Assembly: GCA_018661145.1 (NCBI GenBank)
Contig: JABJIU010000227.1
Location: 1 to 5,117 of the forward strand
Length of the DNA stretch: 5,117 bases
Source of the DNA: Pseudomonadota bacterium
Lineage (GTDB): Bacteria > Pseudomonadota > Gammaproteobacteria > Arenicellales > UBA868
Reading direction: 5' to 3'
The position numbers were made by a program, and so were the translations under genes. Shown here piece after piece: positions 1-4,736 of the stretch. The number at the start of each line of letters is the position of its first letter. Position 1 is the first letter of the stretch. Below the pieces are notes generated by a model. That model searched no databases and was not told the origin of the DNA. It worked only from the letters and a program-made list of their open reading frames with translations.

Positions 1-114
1 CGCCCACCGCGAGCATACCGAAAAGCGCTCGGGCTGGGCATGGCTGTGGGGCAGCAAACGCTAGTGGCGCGCCTTCGACCCAACGTCACCTCACAGACAG
101 ACTTATCTCTTTGA
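1..114 (+). CDS. C-terminal end of an upstream gene (partial, frame uncertain)
   Basis: A + strand gene probably enters from the left edge, but its reading frame is not certain. The frame starting at base 1 stays open to a TGA at 112-114 and ends in VGQQTLVARLRPN followed by about ten residues. Its stop overlaps the TTG start of ycgL as TTGA, a layout typical of translational coupling. The frame starting at base 2 ends earlier, at TAG 62-64, with SGWAWLWGSKR, and has the more GC-rich third positions. In pseudomonads ribonuclease D (rnd) lies next to ycgL, and the VGxxxLVxxL pattern resembles the ends of some RNase D proteins. That identity is an inference from context, because only about 37 residues are visible. 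Confidence 0.35.
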   Translation, partial: RPPRAYRKALGLGMAVGQQTLVARLRPNVTSQTDLSL

Positions 115-359
115 AGTGCGAGGTTTATAGGAGTAATCGCAAAGAAGGGGCGTATATTTTTGTCCCGGACTCCGAGGCGCTGGAGGTATTGCCAGATACC
201 CTCAAGGCCAGGCTCGAGCCGCTCGAGCGGGTGATGGCACTGGATCTTGCTGGAAGGAAAACGCTTGCCGCGACAGACCCCGCAACCGTTATAGACAGCA
301 TAGAATCACAGGGGTTTTACCTACAACTGCCCCCTGGGGACGAGGCCGATTCTTGCTGA
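111..359 (+). CDS. ycgL: YcgL domain-containing protein
   Basis: This 82-residue protein belongs to the YcgL family, small conserved gammaproteobacterial proteins with a compact alpha/beta fold and no firmly established biochemical function. The family signatures are the opening MKCEVYRS with a following KEGAYIFV strand (residues 1-19), the VMALDL strand near 41-46, and the ending GFYLQLPP (68-75). No cofactor or catalytic residues are known to me. The start is TTG at 111. No ATG precedes the conserved MKC opening in frame, and the frame is open back to the window edge, so homology alone fixes this start. The ribosome binding site is weak. The protein is slightly shorter than E. coli YcgL, with a brief acidic tail after the LPP motif. 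It overlaps the next gene by 7 bases, which suggests co-transcription and coupled translation. Confidence 0.88.
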   Translation: MKCEVYRSNRKEGAYIFVPDSEALEVLPDTLKARLEPLERVMALDLAGRKTLAATDPATVIDSIESQGFYLQLPPGDEADSC

Positions 360-721
360 CGAAAATTCTTTTCACACTAGCGGTCATTCTGGTGGTCGCG
401 CTGGTCTTTCGCGTCAAGAACACATCGGCGAAACCCGTTGCACCTGCCAAATCCACACCCAGCAAGGGTGGAGTATCCGCAGCCATGGTCGCTTATACGC
501 TGCTCGGACTGGTAATTGCTATCTCAGCGCTGGTCTTTGTGCTGCACTGGCAGGATCAGCACCAGGTTATCGATATCCAGGTAACCAACAGTCAAGGCGA
601 AGCGTTGAAATACCAAGCCTACAAGAAGGCGATTGAAGGCCGGCGATTTACCACCATCGACGGGATTTCCGTCGATCTCGCCGACAGCGATCGTATTGAG
701 ATTCTCCAGACGATCGACTGA
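353..721 (+). CDS. unrecognised small membrane protein with two predicted helices
   Basis: I do not recognise this 122-residue protein. Residues about 5-19 form a hydrophobic helix. A Lys/Pro/Ala-rich linker (20-42) carries R20, K22, K27, K33 and K38. A second hydrophobic helix spans about 43-65. A soluble C-terminal domain of about 57 residues follows, starting HWQDQHQVIDIQV and ending in RIEILQTID. By the positive-inside rule the linker would be cytoplasmic and the C-terminal domain periplasmic; this is inference. The TTG start at 353 has a GAGG at 342-345 with 7-base spacing and overlaps the end of ycgL by 7 bases, which fits coupled translation. An ATG at 485 is an alternative start that would lose the first helix. 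Codon use resembles the neighbours, and a terminator-like hairpin follows, so the gene is probably real. Confidence 0.7.
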   Translation: MLTKILFTLAVILVVALVFRVKNTSAKPVAPAKSTPSKGGVSAAMVAYTLLGLVIAISALVFVLHWQDQHQVIDIQVTNSQGEALKYQAYKKAIEGRRFTTIDGISVDLADSDRIEILQTID

Positions 722-749
722 AACACATCGACCCCTTTCCCCAGCCCAT

Positions 750-774
750 CCGCCTTTAGGCGGCCGGCGGTTTT
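750..774 (+). terminator. likely rho-independent terminator of the ycgL operon
   Basis: CCGCC (750-754) can pair with GGCGG at 766-770, which runs directly into TTTT (771-774). It can also pair with the nearer GGCGG at 759-763, making a 5-bp stem with a TTTA loop. The first pairing has the GC stem plus U-run of an intrinsic terminator for + strand transcription, although the run is short. The run overlaps the TAA stop of the convergent xni gene. On the - strand the same hairpin has no following T-run, so it probably acts in one direction only. Confidence 0.5.
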
Positions 775-1570
775 AAGCAGAAGTCTCGGTCTCACTTGCC
801 AGCATCTCCTCGGACCAACGAAAGTCGTGCAGGTTGGAGCCGAGCTCCAAATCCTGACGCAGGCTGACCAGACGACGCATCAGCGGCAGTGTTTCGACCC
901 CCTGCCGCAGTTTCTCGCCGAGTTTGCCGGGAATATCCCGGGCATGGTCGATGACTGAATCGAGATCACCAAAATCGCCGATCAGCCGAGCTGCTGTGCG
1001 AACGCCAACCGAGCGGATGCCGGGAATGCCCAGGGAAGGATCGCCGGCGAGGCTCATCAGGTCCACCATCTGCTCGGGCGCGACACCGTAACGTTCCTGA
1101 ATCCAGGCACGGTTACGAACCGTATTATTGAAATGATCAACCAGTATGATCCGGGAACTCGCCAACTGACAAAAACTTTTGTCGGTCGAGAGGATGATCA
1201 CCTGAAATCCTGAACCACTCGTGCGTTTTGCAATCGAGGCAATCACATCGTCTGCCTCGAATCCCGGCGCTGACAACTCATGGACGCCGATCTCGGAAAA
1301 CGCGTCCTTGATCTTTGGCAGCCCCACCACAAGATCATCCGGCATTGGCGGGCGGTCTCTCTTGTAGTCCGGATACTCGCGCGACCGCCAACTGGGGCCG
1401 CCCTCTTCCATCACAAGCACCGCGTGGCTGGGCTGGTGTTTGCGTAACGCGCGCCTCACTGAAGCCACGCAGCCATTCAGCACGGCCTCGTCGCGGTCCT
1501 CTGATACCTCGGGAACCCCGGCGTGGACCCGGCGGATAAGATTAAGGCCATCGATCAGCAAAATGGGCAT
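773..1570 (-). CDS. xni: flap endonuclease Xni-like protein (ExoIX family)
   Basis: A 265-residue protein of the 5'-nuclease (FEN) superfamily, related to the N-terminal domain of DNA polymerase I and closest in pattern to E. coli Xni/ExoIX (251 residues), which acts on flapped DNA. Visible signatures are LLIDGLNLI with D7, WRSREYPDYKRDRPPMPDDL (61-80), EADDVI with E105, D107 and D108, STDKSFCQL with D130, and the helix-hairpin-helix-type GDPSLGIPGIRSVGV (176-190). Relative to full FEN enzymes the second metal site is degraded: Ser132 and Leu180 replace Asp, and Glu55 replaces an Asp in site one. Loss of second-site ligands is typical of Xni. The start is the ATG at 1570, placed 6 bases after an AGGGGGG ribosome site. 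A GTG at 1588 and an ATG at 1576 are less well placed. It lies 60 bases after hslU. Confidence 0.85.
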   Translation of the reverse strand: MPILLIDGLNLIRRVHAGVPEVSEDRDEAVLNGCVASVRRALRKHQPSHAVLVMEEGGPSWRSREYPDYKRDRPPMPDDLVVGLPKIKDAFSEIGVHELSAPGFEADDVIASIAKRTSGSGFQVIILSTDKSFCQLASSRIILVDHFNNTVRNRAWIQERYGVAPEQMVDLMSLAGDPSLGIPGIRSVGVRTAARLIGDFGDLDSVIDHARDIPGKLGEKLRQGVETLPLMRRLVSLRQDLELGSNLHDFRWSEEMLASETETSA

Positions 1571-1579
1571 CGGCATCCC

Positions 1580-1592
1580 CCCTGTCACAGGG
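1580..1592 (-). promoter_or_regulatory. small hairpin overlapping the xni ribosome binding site
   Basis: In the xni leader, CCCTG and CAGGG form a 5-bp stem around a TGA loop. The 3' arm overlaps the AGGGGGG Shine-Dalgarno run (1577-1583) that serves the ATG at 1570. The stem is short, so it may only mildly reduce ribosome access. The structure is read directly from the sequence; any regulatory role is inferred. Confidence 0.3.
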
Positions 1593-1627
1593 TGGACACC
1601 CCAGTATACGACGGCCGATAAAAGTTT

Positions 1628-1646
1628 GCGCTATAGGATATAGCGC
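1628..1646 (-). terminator. perfect 8-bp inverted repeat across the hslU stop, terminator-like
   Basis: GCGCTATA, a 3-base loop and TATAGCGC form a perfect 8-bp stem spanning the last hslU codons (Arg-Tyr-Ile-Leu) and the TAG stop. On the - strand it is followed by AAACTTTTA, so a short T-run begins four bases after the stem. The stem is half A/T and the T-run is displaced, so this is not a textbook terminator. It could be a weak terminator or a 3'-end-stabilising hairpin that sets xni expression apart from hslVU. Confidence 0.45.
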
Positions 1647-2968
1647 GACAGGTCTTCGTCGTCTGCGAGTTTGCTGAGATTAGAATCGACATATTCAGGA
1701 TCAATCACCAAGGCCTGTCCTGAGCGATCTGCCGCTTCGAAGGAGATGCTCTCCAGAAGGCGTTCCATCACGGTATGAAGACGCCGGGCACCGATATTTT
1801 CGGTCTGCTCGTTGACTCGCCACGCCACCTGGGCGATGTGGTTGATCCCCTCCGGAGTAAATTCCAGGGTAACGTTTTCGGTATTCATGAGCCCTGCGTA
1901 TTGTTCGGTCAGTGATGCATCAGGCTCGGTCAGGATACGCACAAAATCCTCCGGTCCCAGTGCATCCAACTCAACTCGGATCGGCAGTCTTCCCTGCAGT
2001 TCCGGGATCAGGTCTGACGGTTTGGTCAGTTGAAACGCCCCCGAAGCAATGAACAGGATGTGATCGGTTTTGACCATGCCACTTCGTGTACTGACGGTCG
2101 ACCCTTCGATCAGTGGCAACAGGTCACGCTGCACACCCTCACGTGAGACATCGGCGCCGTGCCGCTCAGAATGCCCGACGATCTTGTCAATTTCATCAAG
2201 AAAGACGATGCCGTCCTGTTCGACTCGTTGCAGCGCTTCGTGCTTCAGTTCATCATCGTTGATCAGAGCGGCTGCTTCCTCATCGGTCAACAAGCGTGTT
2301 GCCTCATGCACCCTGACTTTTCGTGTGACCTTACGCTGACCACCGAGATTTTGAAACATCCCCTGAAGCTGATCGGTCATCTGCTCCATTCCTGGCGGGG
2401 CCATGATCTCAACGCCGACGGTTGGGGCGGCGACTTCGATTTCAACTTCCTTGTCATCGAGTTGGCCCTCGCGGAGCAGTTTACGCAGACGCTGACGCCC
2501 TGCGCCCTCGTCCCGATCACCATTGGATGATCCGCCGCCCGAATCGCGCGCTGGCGGCAGCAGCAGATCCAGAAGTCGCTCCTCCGCTGCGTCCTCAGCC
2601 CGGGGGCGCACTCGCTCCATGGCCTCTTCCCGGGTCATCTTGATCGCCATATCGACCAGATCCCGAATAATGGTATCTACTTCGCGGCCAACGTAACCCA
2701 CCTCGGTGAACTTGGTCGCCTCTACCTTGATAAAAGGGGCGCGCGCGAGCCGTGCCAATCGGCGGGCGATCTCGGTTTTGCCGACACCTGTCGGCCCAAT
2801 CATTAGAATGTTCTTGGGCGTAATCTCGTTACGCAAGAACTCATCGGGGACCTGCTGGCGGCGCCAGCGGTTACGGAGCGCAATCGCCACAGCACGTTTT
2901 GCCATGGACTGGCCAATGATATGTTTGTCGAGTTCCTCGACAATCTCGCGGGGGGTCATTTCAGACAT
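1631..2968 (-). CDS. hslU: HslU (ClpY), ATPase subunit of the HslUV protease
   Basis: The AAA+ unfoldase of the cytoplasmic HslUV (ClpYQ) protease, which forms a hexameric ring that unfolds substrates and feeds them into HslV. Its 445 residues are full length (443 in E. coli) and align end to end. Visible elements are the N-terminal MTPREIVEELDKHIIGQ, Walker A GPTGVGKT (58-65), the pore-loop GYVG (91-94) that grips substrate, and the intermediate I domain (roughly 110-240) with a variable Gly/Ser/Asp-rich stretch at 143-157. These are followed by Walker B with the catalytic pair D258-E259, QGRLPIRVEL with the arginine finger, sensor-2 IGARRLHT (392-399), and the C-terminal DLSRYIL tail that docks into HslV and activates it. 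The ATG at 2968 matches the conserved MSEMTPRE opening but has only a weak ribosome site. It lies 73 bases after hslV and is presumably co-transcribed with it. Confidence 0.98.
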   Translation of the reverse strand: MSEMTPREIVEELDKHIIGQSMAKRAVAIALRNRWRRQQVPDEFLRNEITPKNILMIGPTGVGKTEIARRLARLARAPFIKVEATKFTEVGYVGREVDTIIRDLVDMAIKMTREEAMERVRPRAEDAAEERLLDLLLPPARDSGGGSSNGDRDEGAGRQRLRKLLREGQLDDKEVEIEVAAPTVGVEIMAPPGMEQMTDQLQGMFQNLGGQRKVTRKVRVHEATRLLTDEEAAALINDDELKHEALQRVEQDGIVFLDEIDKIVGHSERHGADVSREGVQRDLLPLIEGSTVSTRSGMVKTDHILFIASGAFQLTKPSDLIPELQGRLPIRVELDALGPEDFVRILTEPDASLTEQYAGLMNTENVTLEFTPEGINHIAQVAWRVNEQTENIGARRLHTVMERLLESISFEAADRSGQALVIDPEYVDSNLSKLADDEDLSRYIL

Positions 2969-3003
2969 GGTCTTTAGAAAATCCAGATAGTTCAGTCAGT
3001 CTT

Positions 3004-3033
3004 GGCACCGGTACAGTGCACCCTGCCAGCGCC
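3004..3033 (-). promoter_or_regulatory. stem-loop in the hslV-hslU intercistronic region
   Basis: In the - strand transcript, GGCGCUGG (3026-3033) pairs along all eight positions with CCGGUGCC (3004-3011), with two G-U wobbles. An inner CAG/CUG stem follows after a 2-base bulge and closes a 6-base loop. On the + strand the wobbles become mismatches, so the fold favours the hslVU transcript. There is no U-run, so it is not an intrinsic terminator. It may protect the hslV message end or tune hslU translation. Confidence 0.4.
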
Positions 3034-3041
3034 GGTCACGC

Positions 3042-3590
3042 TCAGGGAATCTCAAGCTCCTCGATGGTCAGTTCACGGTTGGTATAGATACAGATATCGG
3101 CCGCGATGTGCAAAGACTTTTCAACAATGGTCCGGGCATCAAGATCGGTTTCCTGAAGCAGTGCTCTGGCAGCAGCCTTGGCATAAGGCCCTCCCGATCC
3201 AATTGCCATGATACCCTCTTCCGGCTCAATCACATCACCTGTGCCAGAAAGAATCAGTGACGCTGAGGCATCGGCGACGGCGAGCAACGCTTCGAGCCGT
3301 CGCAACATCCGATCGGTGCGCCAATCCTTGGAAAGCTCAACAGCCGCTCGCGTGAGATTTCCCTGATGCTTCTGGAGTTTCCCTTCAAACCGTTCAAACA
3401 ACGTAAAGGCGTCTGCGGTGCCTCCGGCAAATCCGGCGATGACCTGATCCTCATGAAGCCGACGCACCTTTCGGGCATTACCTTTCATCATGGTGTCGCC
3501 CAACGTAACCTGGCCGTCTCCGCCAATCACCACCCGATTTCCACGACGAACGGACAAAATCGTAGTGCCGTGCATTTTTGCTGTACTCAT
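3042..3590 (-). CDS. hslV: HslV (ClpQ), peptidase subunit of the HslUV protease
   Basis: A threonine peptidase of the proteasome beta-subunit superfamily that forms the double-ring core of HslUV and is activated by HslU. The precursor is 182 residues. The catalytic Thr is T9 in GTTILSVRR. Other conserved sites are D25 and K41 (mature D17 and K33), the AGFAGGTADAFTLFE segment, WRTDRMLRRLEALL, S132 in GSGGPYA, and the end DICIYTNRELTIEEL. E. coli HslV has its Thr right after the initiator Met. Here eight residues ending His-Gly come first, so self-cleavage at Gly-Thr is expected, as in related proteins beginning with a few residues then HGTT. ATG 3590 has a good AGGGGAG site 7 bases upstream. 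The internal ATG at 3575 lacks one and would still leave His-Gly before the Thr. A sigma-32-like promoter lies just upstream. Confidence 0.98.
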   Translation of the reverse strand: MSTAKMHGTTILSVRRGNRVVIGGDGQVTLGDTMMKGNARKVRRLHEDQVIAGFAGGTADAFTLFERFEGKLQKHQGNLTRAAVELSKDWRTDRMLRRLEALLAVADASASLILSGTGDVIEPEEGIMAIGSGGPYAKAAARALLQETDLDARTIVEKSLHIAADICIYTNRELTIEELEIP

Positions 3591-3616
3591 AAATCTGCTC
3601 CCCTGGACCCTACAAG

Positions 3617-3645
3617 ATATCGGGGCCTAAACTGCAACTTTCAAG
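3617..3645 (-). promoter_or_regulatory. sigma-32 (heat-shock) promoter of hslVU
   Basis: Reading the - strand, CTTGAAA (3639-3645) is followed by a 13-base spacer and CCCCGATAT (3617-3625). This closely matches the RpoH consensus of CTTGAAA, about 13-14 bases, then CCCCATNT, differing by one extra base in the -10 element. It begins two bases after the sspB stop. The predicted transcript start is near 3608-3611, giving a leader of about 20 bases that contains the hslV ribosome site. hslVU is a known heat-shock operon in E. coli, which supports the call. Confidence 0.8.
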
Positions 3646-3647
3646 AA

Positions 3648-4055
3648 CTACTCAACCAGTTTCAGGTTGGGCTTTTTGCGCAGCTGAGGCTGTTCTGCGG
3701 ATTTACCCTCCTCACCTTCTGCCGCTGACGTCTGTGGGAACGACATCCCCTGACGACTCTCCCTGTCGAACACCGCCAACACAGCGTCCACTGGCACGAG
3801 AACAGATCGAGACGCACCGCTAAAACGCGCCGAAAAGGAAATGAATTCGTTGCCCATCTCAAGATCGTCGACCGCCTGCGGGCTGACATTGAGGACAATC
3901 TGGCCGTCCTCAACGAACTCTACCGGCACTTCCACCCCGCGGCCCTCGGCATTGACCAGCAGTTGTGGTGTCAGGTGATTATCAATCGCCCATTCACGGA
4001 TCGCCCGAATCAGATAGGGGCGATGGGAATTTAGCGAGGTGTCCTCAGTGGCCAT
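3648..4055 (-). CDS. sspB: SspB, specificity-enhancing adaptor of ClpXP
   Basis: An adaptor that binds the ssrA tag on proteins from stalled ribosomes and tethers them to ClpX for degradation by ClpXP. At 135 residues it is shorter than E. coli SspB (165). The substrate-binding domain covers about residues 11-106, with the conserved RPYLIRAIREW (12-22), DNHLTPQLLV, VEDGQIVLNVSPQAV and FSARFSG segments. A polar, partly acidic linker (about 107-126) leads to the C-terminal PNLKLVE, which corresponds to the ClpX-binding tail (LRVVK in E. coli). The linker is roughly 30 residues shorter than in E. coli. The ATG at 4055 lies 14 bases after sspA with only a weak ribosome site, so translation is probably coupled to sspA. 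Its neighbour hslV belongs to a different ATP-dependent protease. Confidence 0.95.
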   Translation of the reverse strand: MATEDTSLNSHRPYLIRAIREWAIDNHLTPQLLVNAEGRGVEVPVEFVEDGQIVLNVSPQAVDDLEMGNEFISFSARFSGASRSVLVPVDAVLAVFDRESRQGMSFPQTSAAEGEEGKSAEQPQLRKKPNLKLVE

Positions 4056-4069
4056 CCGGATACCGTACG

Positions 4070-4669
4070 TCAGTCGGCGCGCATCTCCCGCTCGGCCGTA
4101 CTCAGGCTTTCCTGAAATGACGACTTGGCAAACATCCTATTCCCGTAATCGAGAATCTTGCCTCCCTGACGGGGCAGATTGACCTGCAGAAGGGGCAGTC
4201 GCCAGAGCAGTGGCACAAGATAGGCATCTACCAGACTGAAATCCTCGCCCAGTACGTATTTGTTTTCCGAAAAATGATTGGACATAGCCACCAGACCATC
4301 TGAAAGGCTCCTGCTCAGGTTTCTCTCCAGTTTGACCCCTGACGCCATACGGTTTTGAACATCATCCAGCCAGTCCCTGCGCAACCGCGATATCATGACT
4401 CTGGCCTGAGCTCGGGTAGTCGGATCGCTCGGCATCAGCGGCGGATGCGGAAAGCGCTCATCCAGATACTCGTTCACCACCACGCCGTCATACAGCACAA
4501 GATCCCGATCCGCGAGCGTTGGCGTTTCGCCATAGGGATTTAGTTCAGCAACAGCATCTTCGACCTGTTTGTCGGTAGTGAACACCACATCGCATTCGAT
4601 TTCTTTTGCCCTCAGTACGAACCGACAGGCATGACTGAAAAGACACTGGGATCCGGAGTAAAGCTTCAT
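4070..4669 (-). CDS. sspA: SspA, stringent starvation protein A
   Basis: An RNA polymerase-associated protein with a glutathione S-transferase fold that, in E. coli, acts in stationary phase and acid stress and lowers H-NS levels. Its 199 residues comprise a thioredoxin-like N-terminal domain (about 1-80) with the TPTL cis-proline at P50, and a helical C-terminal domain. The PHPPLMP segment (74-80) is the conserved surface patch needed for SspA function. FSLVDAYLVPLLWRLP near the C-terminus and the ending TAEREMRAD are also typical. C9 in CLFSHACR sits where beta-proteobacterial SspA has CPFS, while E. coli lacks this Cys. DG (61-62) replaces the Glu-Ser pair that contacts glutathione in true transferases. 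The ATG at 4669 follows AGGAAG by 6 bases; an ATG at 4708 would add 13 non-conserved residues. It follows petC by 67 bases. Confidence 0.95.
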   Translation of the reverse strand: MKLYSGSQCLFSHACRFVLRAKEIECDVVFTTDKQVEDAVAELNPYGETPTLADRDLVLYDGVVVNEYLDERFPHPPLMPSDPTTRAQARVMISRLRRDWLDDVQNRMASGVKLERNLSRSLSDGLVAMSNHFSENKYVLGEDFSLVDAYLVPLLWRLPLLQVNLPRQGGKILDYGNRMFAKSSFQESLSTAEREMRAD

Positions 4670-4688
4670 AGTTGACTTCCTCTTACCA

Positions 4689-4703
4689 CCACAGGATCTG
4701 TGG
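4689..4703 (-). promoter_or_regulatory. short hairpin in the sspA leader
   Basis: CCACAG and CTGTGG form a perfect 6-bp stem with a 3-base loop, between petC and the sspA ribosome site. No T-run follows on either strand, so it is unlikely to be an intrinsic terminator. It may be a processing or stability element between petC and sspA, or a protein-binding palindrome. I could not identify a convincing sspA promoter in this 67-base gap. Confidence 0.3.
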
Positions 4704-4736
4704 CGCACTACACCGTTACGACACAGGCCTGGAACA

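Noticed and set aside
1603..1608. TATACT as the -10 box of an xni promoter
   Set aside because: No acceptable -35 hexamer lies 16-18 bases upstream (GCGCAA or similar), so the box alone is not enough to call a promoter.
2159..2530. 123-codon open frame on the + strand
   Set aside because: It lies entirely antisense to hslU, whose - strand frame matches HslU end to end. The translated product has no recognisable motif and reflects codon bias of the real gene.
3366..3728. 120-codon open frame on the + strand across hslV and the sspB end
   Set aside because: It is antisense to two well-identified genes and to the hslV promoter, with no ribosome site or family resemblance.
4706..4708. Upstream ATG giving a 212-residue SspA
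   Set aside because: The 13 extra residues are not conserved and would begin before the leader hairpin. The ATG at 4669 has a good ribosome site and matches the family start.
4724..4731. 8-bp palindrome CAGGCCTG just after petC
   Set aside because: An 8-bp palindrome is expected often by chance; there is no repeat copy or known operator match nearby.
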